This document shows, in pieces, positions 9,926-18,442 of a stretch of DNA of 64,000 nt. Position 1 is the stretch's first letter; each line of letters begins with the position of its first letter. The stretch comes from Planococcus kocurii (GTDB taxonomy: Bacteria; Bacillota; Bacilli; Bacillales_A; Planococcaceae): contig NZ_CP013661.2 of the NCBI RefSeq assembly GCF_001465835.2, positions 3,092,501-3,156,500 on the forward strand, written 5' to 3'. The notes beneath the pieces were generated by a model, which saw only the letters and a list, made by a program, of their open reading frames with translations, made no database searches and was not told where the DNA came from. Made by a program: the position numbers and the translations under genes.

Positions 9926-10207
9926 GTGGATGAACGTGAAGAGTTGATGTTTTACTTGCCGGTTATTGAAGAAGATGATAAGGAGGCTGGGAAGTTTCAT
10001 CTGGAAAGCGCCAATATAAAAAAAGCGTTTCCGCTGTCATTGGATAAGATACAGGAGTTAGTGAAGGATATGACGGATTATGAACTGGCTACGATTGAGC
10101 TGCATGTTACCGGTATTGTGAAAAGTGGCCCCATTACCGAATTGTTCATCGGCGTAGAAGGAGAAGCTGGCATGAAGCTCATCCTGAACAAAAAGAAAGA
10201 AATCTAA
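9926..10207 (+). CDS. Hypothetical protein (93 residues)
   Basis: I do not recognise this protein. It is acidic, has no membrane segment and looks alpha/beta: a strand MFYLPVIEE, a helix LSLDKIQELVKDM, then strands ATIELHVTG and ITELFIGVEG. A TTG at 9920 is in frame but too close to GAGGAGGC at 9911-9918, so GTG 9926 is chosen. It is monocistronic, flanked by terminators. The stop codon is inside the palindrome that follows. Confidence 0.65.
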   Translation: MDEREELMFYLPVIEEDDKEAGKFHLESANIKKAFPLSLDKIQELVKDMTDYELATIELHVTGIVKSGPITELFIGVEGEAGMKLILNKKKEI

Positions 10208-10240
10208 TAAAAAGCACTCCGCGGAGTGCTTTTTATTAGA
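10203..10240. terminator. Perfect palindrome, bidirectional terminator
   Basis: Two perfect 18-base arms, TCTAATAAAAAGCACTCC and its complement, around GC. It contains the upstream gene's stop codon and can also end the minus-strand yqkD transcript. Confidence 0.8.
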
Positions 10241-10274
10241 TTTCGAAAGAAGGGGCAGTATCCTCTGGTATTGG

Positions 10275-11216
10275 CTACGCTTCATTATATGTGGGTGTTA
10301 GCAAGTCGTATTTCATTAGAAATTTGGTGACTGTTTCTTCGTATTCCTCAGGATTTTTATTGAAAGACTGTGCATGCGCCCCTTCTGAAAACAGTTTTAA
10401 TTGTTTTGGTCCCTGCTTTAATGCAAAAAGTTCTTCACTCATTTTCGGCAAAACAAAGTCATCGTGAATGCTATGGATAAAAAGAATAGGTTTTTTTATG
10501 TTCTTAATGGTTTCCCGCGGTGACACACTAGCGATGGAATAGCCATCACGTATTTTTAAAAAAAGACTTGCAAGCCGCAAAGCTAATGTCGTGCGAAGCG
10601 GTGTTGTCGTTCTCATAACATGGAGCACCTGTTCATAAATATCGGAATACGCACAATCTGAAATATAAAAATCTGCAGTATCTTCCAAACCTCCGTAAAG
10701 AAGTGTTGTTGCGGCTCCCATGGATTCACCGTGTATCCCGAAAAACAAATCTTCACCTACATGCAGCTTTAATGCATCTACGACAGCCTTTAAATCGATT
10801 TTTTCAAAATGCCCGAAACTAGTCGTTTTTCCTCCAGAGTCACCATGGCGCCGATGATCATAGACAACCGAGTTAAACCCTAATCGCTCGAACATCCGTG
10901 CAAATCTGAAAGAATTGACTTTTGATTCAGTGACACCATGACAGATGATAACAAAGCGGTTGGTATCATGTGGTTCCAAGAAAATAGCTTTGATGGGATA
11001 GCCATTTTTGGATTCGATCCATCGCTCACTTTTTGGTACATTAGCGTACCAAACATCGTCGTAACGTTTTGCGGTCGTTTCTCTTTCTAAAATTTGCTGA
11101 TCATCTTTTTTCTTTACATACATTAAGCGGTTGCTGGCAATTAATCCGGCAGTGGTAGCCGAAGCAGTCAAAATACTGGAAATGATAGCAGAAGTCCAAA
11201 GCAATCTTTTTTTCAT
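10275..11216 (-). CDS. yqkD: Alpha/beta hydrolase YqkD
   Basis: A 313-residue serine hydrolase with an N-terminal membrane segment (about residues 7-27), so the catalytic domain is probably outside the membrane. The oxyanion strand is FVIICHGVTESK, the nucleophile elbow GESMG, and the later acid and base appear in HSIHDDFVLP and EGAHAQSF. The Bem46-like family is widespread and its substrate is unknown. It starts 12 bases after the HMG-CoA lyase gene on the same strand, so it is probably cotranscribed with it. yqkD, yqkE and yqkF are contiguous in B. subtilis but scattered here. Confidence 0.88.
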   Translation of the reverse strand: MKKRLLWTSAIISSILTASATTAGLIASNRLMYVKKKDDQQILERETTAKRYDDVWYANVPKSERWIESKNGYPIKAIFLEPHDTNRFVIICHGVTESKVNSFRFARMFERLGFNSVVYDHRRHGDSGGKTTSFGHFEKIDLKAVVDALKLHVGEDLFFGIHGESMGAATTLLYGGLEDTADFYISDCAYSDIYEQVLHVMRTTTPLRTTLALRLASLFLKIRDGYSIASVSPRETIKNIKKPILFIHSIHDDFVLPKMSEELFALKQGPKQLKLFSEGAHAQSFNKNPEEYEETVTKFLMKYDLLTPTYNEA

Positions 11217-11228
11217 CGCAGAAACCCC

Positions 11229-12128
11229 TTATCCCTTATTTTTATACAATGTATACATACCAGTCGTTACGGGATTCGATACGTGTGGCTCAATTTTTTC
11301 AATAGCTTTGCACAGAAGATCCAAATCAATTCCAGTGTGAATAGCCATTTGATGAAGCATATTCACAACATCTTCTGTTGCGACATTGCCAGTAGCTCCT
11401 GGTGCGAAAGGGCAACCGCCTAAACCACCTGCAGAAGAGTCAAAGCGGGTTACCCCTGCTTGAAGAGCCGCTGTGATATTAGCTAATGCCATTCTACGAG
11501 TATCGTGAAAATGCGCAGTCATTAAAACATTCGGAAAAGCTTCCACTAATTGAGTGAACAAAGCATAGCTTTCCTTTGGCGTTGCCATGCCGATAGTATC
11601 GGCAACACTTAGTTCGTCGACTCCCCATTCCACGAACTGACGGCAAAGGGATAAAGTAGCTTCTGGAGCAACAGCCCCTTCAAATGGACAATAGAAGGCA
11701 GTTGAAATACAAGCGCGTACAAAAATCCCTTGTTTTTTTAAGTCGTAAATTAATGGCTGTAACGCTGCCATACTTTCTGCTGTTGTCTTATTAATATTTT
11801 TCTTATTAAATGTATTGGAAACACCTACAAAAACAGCAAGAGACGTTGCGCCTGATTCAAGTGCAGCAGTGACGCCTCGCTCATTGGGTGTTAGTACAAA
11901 CTGACGACCGACTTTTTTTGTCTGAGCGACTATTTCTTTGGCGTCTGCCATTTGAGGTACCCATTTTGGTGACACAAATGAAGTGAGCTCCATTTCTTGA
12001 ATTCCAGCATTTTGCAGAGCGGTTATAAACTCGAGCTTATTTTCAGTCGAAACAAGTTTCCCTTCGTTTTGGAGACCGTCTCGCGGCCCAACCTCGATAA
12101 TCGTTGCGTTATTTGGTAAACTGAACAT
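11229..12128 (-). CDS. yngG: Hydroxymethylglutaryl-CoA lyase
   Basis: It splits HMG-CoA into acetyl-CoA and acetoacetate, the last step of leucine degradation. The 299-residue TIM barrel shows VGPRDGLQNEG at the start, the metal ligands in HFHDTRRMALAN, and the catalytic cysteine loop GLGGCPFAPGATGN. Upstream in-frame ATG codons at 12188 and 12149 lack ribosome sites. AGGGGGG lies just before the ATG at 12128. It is divergent from an acetyl-CoA acetyltransferase, and the lyase products fit that enzyme's chemistry. No acyl-CoA dehydrogenase or carboxylase of the leucine pathway is in the window. Confidence 0.92.
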   Translation of the reverse strand: MFSLPNNATIIEVGPRDGLQNEGKLVSTENKLEFITALQNAGIQEMELTSFVSPKWVPQMADAKEIVAQTKKVGRQFVLTPNERGVTAALESGATSLAVFVGVSNTFNKKNINKTTAESMAALQPLIYDLKKQGIFVRACISTAFYCPFEGAVAPEATLSLCRQFVEWGVDELSVADTIGMATPKESYALFTQLVEAFPNVLMTAHFHDTRRMALANITAALQAGVTRFDSSAGGLGGCPFAPGATGNVATEDVVNMLHQMAIHTGIDLDLLCKAIEKIEPHVSNPVTTGMYTLYKNKG

Positions 12129-12209
12129 AGTATCCCCCCTACTTTCCATTGTATAGAGGAGAGGGATAAAAGAGCAACTAGCAAACAATCAAACAAGGGG
12201 GAAAAGTAA

Positions 12210-13394
12210 ATGTCACAGGAAATTGTTATTGTAAGCGCTGTCCGAACAGCGGTAGGTTCGTTTCAAGGGGCGCTCAAAGACATTCCAGCTACACAATTAG
12301 GGGCAATTGTGATTAAAGAAGCGATTGAACGCGCAGGAATTCAATCAGATCAGGTTTCTGAAGTCATTATGGGGAATGTACTACAGGCAGGACTAGGTCA
12401 AAATCCAGCAAGACAAGCATCCATTCATGCAGGGCTACCGGAAAATGTACCAGCTATGACCATTAATAAAGTGTGCGGATCTGGATTAAAGTCGATTCAA
12501 TTGGCTTTTCAAGCAATTTATGCTGGAGACGCAGAAATCGTTGTAGCAGGTGGCATGGAGAACATGAGTCGTGCATCCTATTTGATGGAAAACGCTCGCA
12601 GTGGTTACCGTATGGGCGATCAGAAGTTAGTTGATAGTATGCTCGTTGATGGGTTGACTTGTGCATTCAATAATTATCATATGGGTGTTACGGCAGAAAA
12701 TTTGTGCGATCGCTATGAAATTACACGTGAAGAACAGGATAAATTTGCAGCTCGTTCACAAGCGCGCGCTACTGCAGCGATCGAATCAGGACGATTCGAC
12801 GATGAAATCGTGCCAGTAGAAATTCCGCAACGTAAAGGAGAGCCAGTCATCTTTAAAACAGATGAATACGTCAAGAGCTCTTCTGATGAAGAAAAACTAG
12901 CGAAGTTACGTCCGGCATTTAAAAAAGAGGGCAGTGTAACAGCTGGTAACTCATCAGGTATCAATGACGGGGCAGCAGCAGTTGTAGTTATGTCGAAAGC
13001 AAAAGCAGAAGAATTAGGATTAACACCACTTGCAACAATCGTAGCAAGTGGCACTGCGGGAGTTGATCCATCTGTTATGGGGATTGGTCCTGTTCAAGCT
13101 GTGAAAAATGCTTTAAGTAAAGCGGACATGTCTCTAGGGGATATCGAGTTAATTGAAGCAAATGAAGCATTTGCGGCCCAGTCGATTTCAGTCGATCGCG
13201 AATTGGCATTTAACCATGATATTCTAAATGTTAACGGGGGAGCAATTGCGATTGGTCATCCGATTGGTGCAAGTGGTACACGTATTTTCGTCACACTGTT
13301 ACATGAAATGATCAAGCGCGATGCCAAGACGGGTCTTGCGACGCTTTGCATCGGTGGCGGTCAGGGAATCGCTACGATTATTAAACGCGCATAA
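12210..13394 (+). CDS. Acetyl-CoA C-acetyltransferase (thiolase)
   Basis: A 394-residue thiolase that condenses two acetyl-CoA or cleaves acetoacetyl-CoA. The acyl-carrying cysteine is Cys89 in [10 protein letters not shown]. The active-site asparagine lies in NEAFAAQ and the histidine in [14 protein letters not shown]; the second cysteine is in LCIGGGQG near the C-terminus. AAGGGGG precedes the ATG. Divergent pairing with HMG-CoA lyase suggests ketone-body or leucine catabolism rather than fatty-acid oxidation, but this is inferred from context. yqkE follows 13 bases later and is probably cotranscribed. Confidence 0.93.
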   Translation: MSQEIVIVSAVRTAVGSFQGALKDIPATQLGAIVIKEAIERAGIQSDQVSEVIMGNVLQAGLGQNPARQASIHAGLPENVPAMTINKVCGSGLKSIQLAFQAIYAGDAEIVVAGGMENMSRASYLMENARSGYRMGDQKLVDSMLVDGLTCAFNNYHMGVTAENLCDRYEITREEQDKFAARSQARATAAIESGRFDDEIVPVEIPQRKGEPVIFKTDEYVKSSSDEEKLAKLRPAFKKEGSVTAGNSSGINDGAAAVVVMSKAKAEELGLTPLATIVASGTAGVDPSVMGIGPVQAVKNALSKADMSLGDIELIEANEAFAAQSISVDRELAFNHDILNVNGGAIAIGHPIGASGTRIFVTLLHEMIKRDAKTGLATLCIGGGQGIATIIKRA

Positions 13395-13407
13395 GGAGAG
13401 AAGATCG

Positions 13408-13617
13408 ATGGCGAAACGAAAAGAAGAATCTAACAGTATGTTTTCAGAAGACATGTTGTCAAGGCTAAAAGAAACAAAAAAAGAACTGCTTAAAGAAGAG
13501 CAGGCGCTAGAAGAAGAAAAAGAAGCACGGCGCTTATTTGAGCGGAAGGAACGCGAGAAAAACCTGTCGTTTGCCGAATTGTTAGAACGTCACGGAGACA
13601 AAGGAAACAAGTTTTAA
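13408..13617 (+). CDS. yqkE: DUF3886 protein YqkE
   Basis: A 69-residue, highly charged coiled-coil protein. The family signature is visible in MLSRLKETKKELLKEEQALEEE, followed by REKNLSFAELLERHG. Function is unknown. An open frame extends upstream inside the thiolase gene, but AAGGAGAGAAG sets the start at ATG 13408. It probably rides on the thiolase transcript here, unlike in B. subtilis, where its neighbours are yqkD and yqkF. Confidence 0.85.
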   Translation: MAKRKEESNSMFSEDMLSRLKETKKELLKEEQALEEEKEARRLFERKEREKNLSFAELLERHGDKGNKF

Positions 13618-13735
13618 TTTAACTAGCTAACCCACTTGTTATAGGATTGGCTAGTTAGATTTACAGGGTATTTTGTGAAGATACCAATAAGCGCTGCTTA
13701 AATAAAGTTACTAAAAATGCAAGTTTTTAAAAGAA

Positions 13736-13794
13736 AAATAGCACACTCGCATAGTTGCTCTTAATGACAAGAGCAACTAGCGGGTGTGCTATTT
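13736..13794. terminator. Very long bidirectional hairpin
   Basis: AAATAGCACACTCGC and TAGTTGCTCTT on the left (13736-13762) pair almost perfectly with AAGAGCAACTA and GCGGGTGTGCTATTT on the right (13769-13794). It separates convergent yqkE and the surface phosphoesterase gene. The stem of about 26 base pairs is unusually long for a terminator. Confidence 0.75.
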
Positions 13795-13832
13795 CAGTTT
13801 TGAGCAATAAACTAGCGCCTTATATACGCGAC

Positions 13833-16310
13833 CTAATCCTCTAGATGATTAACGTTGTAAAGGAAAATCGCAAATTCTCCACGCTTCAGCGAACTTTCTG
13901 TCCCAAACTTAGTTGCTGTTAGACCTTTAGTAATTTCATATTCTACTAGAGCAGCAACAGATTTCTCATACCTGTCAGATACGTCAGTAAAATGTGTCCC
14001 GTTTTTACTGGCTTCTAACTCATAGGCGTTTTTCAATATTATAGCTGTTTCGCCTCGCGTGATGTCTAAATCTGAACCGAACATAGTTTCCGATTTACCA
14101 TTAATAATCGAAGCTGCTTTCAAAGCATCTATATATTTTGCAGCTCGTTCAGGAACATCTGTAAATTTAGATTTTTTTATGTCCGTTGTCTTAAGATTTA
14201 ATGCTTTAGCTAACATGACGGCTGCATCAACGCGTTTAATCGTCATGTCTGTGCCGAATTTGGTCGGTGTTAATCCTTTTGTGATGCCTTTTGATAGAAG
14301 GTAGTTTACTGATAGTGAATATCGATCTGGTACATCTGTAAATCCAGTTGGATCTGGATTAGGTGTTGGGTCCGGATTAGGTGTTGGGTCCGGATTAGGT
14401 GTTGGGTCCGGATTAGGTGTTGGGTCCGGATTAGGTGTTGGGTCCGGATTAGGTGTTGGGTCCGGATTAGGTGTTGGATCTGGATTAGGTGTTGGATCTG
14501 GATTAGGTGTTGGATCTGGATTAGGCGTTGGATCCGGATTAGGACTAGGATCTTTAGTGCCTGTTGTAAATTGATAAATCGTTGAATTTTTGCTTTCTCC
14601 ATTGCTGTTAGTCATGTTCATATACCATTGATAGTTTGTGTTTTTGCTAAGGTTTTTCCATTCGACAGAAGCTTTCTCGCCTGATTTCAACTCTTTATCT
14701 TGCCCAATTGATTGATTGGTGAAGATATTAACAGCCAAGTAATCTGTTTCAATTTGTCTTGGATTTTCTTTAGCTTTTACATCGGCCAAATCAAAATTCG
14801 CCGTAAAGCTTTCTTTATCAGGATCAAATTGATCGAAATTAGTATCTTCAAGATAAGGAGAATACGAAACGAAATCAAGTGTTTCATCAGTCGGATCAAA
14901 TGTCAGTAAACGTAAATAACCATCTCCACGATCTGGAGCGAGATTCCCTTGGTAGTTACCTAATACTTCCAATAGTTCGCGACTCGTACCATCTTCATTT
15001 GGTACTTTTTTCACACGGTAATTTGACCCGTGGTGGTGGCCGCTAAGAACCATTTTAACGTTTTTGTTGGGATTAACTACTTCTCGGTTAATAATCCTTG
15101 CAGACTCGGTTGCATACTGTGCCACGGAGTTGATATTTTCGTGCATACCAAGAATGGCGTTTCGATTAGCGTATTGCTTAAGTACTTTGTTAGCCCAATT
15201 GACAGTTTCAGTTGTTCCATCTTTTCCGTACCCGAGATAGAGCATGATGAAGTCATGATCTCCGAATGAAAATAAATCATAATGATTTTGATTTTGTTCG
15301 TTCATTGCTTCACCAAACCAAGCATTGTCTTTAAAGCGATTTACACCAGCATATTCACCAAAGCGCGTATAATCATAAATTTTTTGTGTTCGATCAGGCA
15401 TAACATCTCGGTTTCCAGCGAGTACGCCATAGGGAATGTTGGCAGCATCCATTCGGTTTAAGTTGGTTTTCGCTACTTCCCATTGTTCGATTTTATCGTA
15501 TTGATTAACAAGATCTCCAGTATGCATTGCATATTCAAACGTTCCTTTATTAAATTCTTTAATCATCCAATCAGTCATGGAAGTCCAGACTTTAGGATAA
15601 TCTTCTGCATAGTACTGAGTATCTGTAAACCACAACATCGTAAAGTCTTCTTCTTTAGAATTTGTCACAGTCCCAGAGTCATGGACCATAGCTTGAACTT
15701 TGCCATCTTTTACGAATCGTTCTTTATCAATTTCAGCTGATAGGATAATTTCTTGTCCTTTGGAATTTCCTTGTGCTTGATTTAAAGCAATCCAAGTGCC
15801 GGCTTTATAGTCCCATGCAGATAAGTTGGCCAAGCCACTTGATAAAGTTTTACCTTCCCAGTAGAGCTCTATTGCATTGCCTGTTGCCAAATCTTTGGAT
15901 ACATCAACGACAAAGCGTTGTGAAGGAAAGCCTTTGCTACTTTTTGTAACGGTTGTTTTGCCATCATTAGCTGCGATGGCATCAATTTGTCCTTTCGTTA
16001 AAGGTGTTGCACCGGTTTGAATGCCAACAGAAATTGGATTGTCAGCGGTATCGTTTGTGAAGCCTGACATCGTCTTACTGTTGGCAAAGTCATATTTATA
16101 TCCTTTTTTAAAATCAACCGTTTTAATGCCAGCACCGGTAGAATCTTTAACGATTGCTTCCAAAGTGGGATTTAAGCTGACATCTGTTGCGTAGTCAGAC
16201 GGTTTAACATTCGATGGTTCTTCCAAGCTAGTTGCTGCTAATGTTGCTAATGGAGCATTTGTTAAAACTAAAGCTAAAACGGCTGTAGTAGTGAAAATCT
16301 TTTTTATCAT
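13833..16310 (-). CDS. S-layer-anchored metallophosphoesterase with (PNPDPT) repeat linker
   Basis: An 825-residue secreted surface protein. Residues 1-26 are a signal peptide ending ATLAA. An N-terminal beta-rich region runs to about 215. The calcineurin-like phosphoesterase core spans about 225-430 with TDTQ, HTGDLVNQYD, GNRD, MHEN and GHHHG. A fibronectin-like stretch follows near 525-580, then eleven tandem PNPDPT units (590-655). Three SLH domains fill the rest, each beginning FTDV, and should bind wall-linked pyruvylated polymer. The substrate is unknown; extracellular nucleotide or phosphodiester release is plausible. AAGGAGG lies before the ATG. The gene interrupts the yqkE-yqkF neighbourhood. 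Confidence 0.93.
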   Translation of the reverse strand: MIKKIFTTTAVLALVLTNAPLATLAATSLEEPSNVKPSDYATDVSLNPTLEAIVKDSTGAGIKTVDFKKGYKYDFANSKTMSGFTNDTADNPISVGIQTGATPLTKGQIDAIAANDGKTTVTKSSKGFPSQRFVVDVSKDLATGNAIELYWEGKTLSSGLANLSAWDYKAGTWIALNQAQGNSKGQEIILSAEIDKERFVKDGKVQAMVHDSGTVTNSKEEDFTMLWFTDTQYYAEDYPKVWTSMTDWMIKEFNKGTFEYAMHTGDLVNQYDKIEQWEVAKTNLNRMDAANIPYGVLAGNRDVMPDRTQKIYDYTRFGEYAGVNRFKDNAWFGEAMNEQNQNHYDLFSFGDHDFIMLYLGYGKDGTTETVNWANKVLKQYANRNAILGMHENINSVAQYATESARIINREVVNPNKNVKMVLSGHHHGSNYRVKKVPNEDGTSRELLEVLGNYQGNLAPDRGDGYLRLLTFDPTDETLDFVSYSPYLEDTNFDQFDPDKESFTANFDLADVKAKENPRQIETDYLAVNIFTNQSIGQDKELKSGEKASVEWKNLSKNTNYQWYMNMTNSNGESKNSTIYQFTTGTKDPSPNPDPTPNPDPTPNPDPTPNPDPTPNPDPTPNPDPTPNPDPTPNPDPTPNPDPTPNPDPTPNPDPTGFTDVPDRYSLSVNYLLSKGITKGLTPTKFGTDMTIKRVDAAVMLAKALNLKTTDIKKSKFTDVPERAAKYIDALKAASIINGKSETMFGSDLDITRGETAIILKNAYELEASKNGTHFTDVSDRYEKSVAALVEYEITKGLTATKFGTESSLKRGEFAIFLYNVNHLED
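14347..14544 (-). repeat. Tandem 18-base repeat, eleven units, coding for PNPDPT
   Basis: Eleven in-register copies of an 18-base unit. The six central units (14365-14472) are identical and carry GGGTCC, while the flanking units carry GGATCT or GGATCC at the same place. Identity in the middle suggests recent slippage or unequal exchange. Confidence 0.95.
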
Positions 16311-16686
16311 ATTCCATCCTCCTTAATAGGTGCTGTCCTTGCTATATAAACTTTTCAAGTTTCCTTGAAAAATGAGTATAAAGTGCTTTGGTTATAGGAA
16401 TAACTATTCTTTTTAACTATGATTAGTGAACCTATTTATTCATAATAACAAAAAATAAAATAAAAACAACTTAATTTTCCATATATTTAGAAAATTTAAT
16501 AAACAAGTCAAGGCTATTCATTAAAAAGAGGATTAGGATTTTTAAAAAATGTTTTTATAAAATTGGGGATCGCTATATAAAGTCGTATTAAAACCTAGTG
16601 TTTTTACAGGAGTATAGCTTTCCGCGATAAAGAACAATAAGTGTGATGGAGTTTTTTCCCGCTAAAAAAAATGAAATAACGCAAAA
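16311..16686. other. AT-rich intergenic region
   Basis: No gene recognised. It holds the ribosome site of the surface phosphoesterase gene, an inverted repeat TTTTCAAG/CTTGAAAA at 16350-16370 in its likely leader, and a TATACT (minus strand, 16376-16381) that may be its -10 with only a weak -35. The rest is AT-rich without coding signals. Confidence 0.5.
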
Positions 16687-16732
16687 AGGCATAGATTGCT
16701 CTTTTGCAAGGGCAATCTACGCCTAATTTTTT
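16687..16732. terminator. Terminator of yqkF (bidirectional hairpin)
   Basis: AGGCATAGATTGCTCTT (16687-16703) pairs with AAGGGCAATCTACGCCT (16708-16724), with A and T runs on the two sides. It shares the arm sequence TTGCTCTT with the hairpin at 13736. Confidence 0.75.
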
Positions 16733-16804
16733 TGGATTTTTTTCTAAGTATTTGTATAGTGGCAATATCATAAAATTTGGAAGTCTTCAATTGCAAAAAA
16801 CTAA

Positions 16805-17707
16805 CTATTTTCTATGTTCTTGGTAAATATCTTGCCGTGTCAACGTTTTTGCTTGTGAAATTTGCTCGGGGGAAACCGAAGTTTCGTATGCGTTGATGGT
16901 TGCTTTAATCTGGTCTGCTGAACTAGCGCCTACCACTACTGAACTGATCGTGTCGTGCTGCAATATACTATGCAGCGCTAAAGCGTGGAGATTGTCATGA
17001 ACTGCCAGCAGATTTTCTAAAGTGTCTTTCAATTCGGTTGCATTATAGCTCAAATAGCCGTCCATTTTACCAGCCCGTTGGAGTCCTTCGCCAGTCAACA
17101 AGCCTTTTGCTAAAGTGCCGCGAGTAACGACTGATGTTCCAACTTGACCAATGCTGTCCAGCAATTCTTCAGGGCGACGATCTAGTAAACTATATTGCAT
17201 CATGATGGAGGCAATGTCGCTTTTCTCAAGAAATTGGTTGATTACATTTGGACGTATCGAAGAAATACCATAAGCGCGAATCAACCCTTCTTTTTTTAAT
17301 TCTTCAAAAGCTTCAATGGTTTCTTCAACGTCATCGGTGATCATGCCACCGTGTAATTGATACACATCAATATAATCTGTCTGCAAGCGCTTCAGACTCG
17401 TGTGAATTTGTTTTTTAAGATAAGACTTGGTGGGGTTCCATTTAACCTCACCTGTATGGTTGTTCCACTCGTTCCCGACCTTAGTAGCTAAAACAATTTC
17501 TTTTCGGTGATGCGTTAATACGCTGCCCACAATTTCTTCGTTGACTCCTTTGTCATATAAATCCGCAGTATCAAAATAATTAATACCTTGAGCAATCGCT
17601 TCATCAACGATCAGGCTTGCTTTTTTCACGTCTGTTGGCAAGGACATACAGCCGAATCCAATTTCACTTGTTCTAATCCCGCTCGTACCTAATAAATTTT
17701 TCTTCAT
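16805..17707 (-). CDS. yqkF: Aldo/keto reductase YqkF
   Basis: A 300-residue NADPH-dependent aldo/keto reductase. The barrel shows IGFGCMSLP, the catalytic aspartate and tyrosine in NYFDTADLYDKG, the lysine in EIVLATKVG and the histidine in YQLHGG. The C-terminal cofactor site includes SVVVGASSADQIK. It is very similar to B. subtilis YqkF. The substrate is unknown. GGTGGAGAG precedes the ATG. It is divergent from nudF. Confidence 0.92.
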   Translation of the reverse strand: MKKNLLGTSGIRTSEIGFGCMSLPTDVKKASLIVDEAIAQGINYFDTADLYDKGVNEEIVGSVLTHHRKEIVLATKVGNEWNNHTGEVKWNPTKSYLKKQIHTSLKRLQTDYIDVYQLHGGMITDDVEETIEAFEELKKEGLIRAYGISSIRPNVINQFLEKSDIASIMMQYSLLDRRPEELLDSIGQVGTSVVTRGTLAKGLLTGEGLQRAGKMDGYLSYNATELKDTLENLLAVHDNLHALALHSILQHDTISSVVVGASSADQIKATINAYETSVSPEQISQAKTLTRQDIYQEHRK

Positions 17708-17786
17708 CTCTCCACCTCGTTTAGTCTGTCGTATCTAATATGGTATACTTTCTTTCAGAGAAACCACAAATGAAAAGAGGATTCCC

Positions 17787-18338
17787 ATGAAAAAATTTGA
17801 AGAAAAAACGATCCATTCTAATCGGTTATACGAAGGGAAAATTATTAATTTAAAAGTTGATGATGTGTCACTTCCGAATGGTCACACCTCAAAAAGAGAA
17901 CTGATTGAACATCCTGGTGCTGTCGCTATTATCGCAATTACAACGGACAAAAAAATCATTATGGTTGAACAATACCGAAAAGCGTTGGAACGGTCTCTTG
18001 TGGAAATTCCAGCAGGTAAGTTAGAACCAGGAGAAGCTCCTGAAACTACCGCAATGCGCGAATTGGAAGAAGAAACAGGCTACACGGCTGAAAAGTTGGT
18101 GAAAATACAAACTTTCGCCACTTCTCCAGGATTTGCCGACGAAGTTATTCATTTGTTTGCAGCCGAAGGATTGAGTAAAGCAACAAATGGAGCGGTTTTG
18201 GATGACGATGAATTTGTGGAACTAATGGCAATAACGATCGAAGAAGCAGAACAAATGGTTGCGGACGAACGAATTTATGATGCTAAAACAGCATTCGCGG
18301 TCTTATGGGCAAAGCAACATTTGTTAATTGAGAATTGA
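17787..18338 (+). CDS. nudF: ADP-ribose pyrophosphatase (Nudix hydrolase)
   Basis: A 183-residue Nudix enzyme that hydrolyses ADP-ribose to AMP and ribose 5-phosphate. The Nudix box GKLEPGEAPETTAMRELEEETGY (18015-18083) keeps every consensus residue, including the REXXEE metal ligands. The preceding segment VEQYRKALERSLVEIPAG is typical of the NudF subfamily. AAAAGAGG precedes the ATG. In B. subtilis the same enzyme (YqkG) neighbours yqkF. The downstream neighbour here is fur; the sporulation gene spoIIM, next to fur in B. subtilis, is absent. Confidence 0.93.
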   Translation: MKKFEEKTIHSNRLYEGKIINLKVDDVSLPNGHTSKRELIEHPGAVAIIAITTDKKIIMVEQYRKALERSLVEIPAGKLEPGEAPETTAMRELEEETGYTAEKLVKIQTFATSPGFADEVIHLFAAEGLSKATNGAVLDDDEFVELMAITIEEAEQMVADERIYDAKTAFAVLWAKQHLLIEN

Positions 18339-18351
18339 AACCATTATCTCT

Positions 18352-18366
18352 TTATAACGATTATAA
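18352..18366. promoter_or_regulatory. PerR-type box upstream of fur
   Basis: TTATAACGATTATAA matches the PerR consensus TTATAATNATTATAA at 13 of 14 defined positions. It lies about 20 bases upstream of the likely fur -35. fur is a known PerR target in B. subtilis. Confidence 0.65.
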
Positions 18367-18386
18367 TTAAAGGGTGAATAGTATTG

Positions 18387-18416
18387 TTGTAATTGAGAAC
18401 TCCCTTTTGATATAAT
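18387..18416 (+). promoter_or_regulatory. fur promoter
   Basis: TTGTAA (18387-18392), an 18-base spacer and a perfect TATAAT (18411-18416), 26 bases before the start codon. Confidence 0.6.
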
Positions 18417-18442
18417 AGAGGCAGTTTGAGGGAGGGCGTCGC

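Noticed and set aside
14306-14602. A 98-codon frame of repeated LIRTQH units
   Set aside because: It is an out-of-frame reading of the PNPDPT minisatellite.
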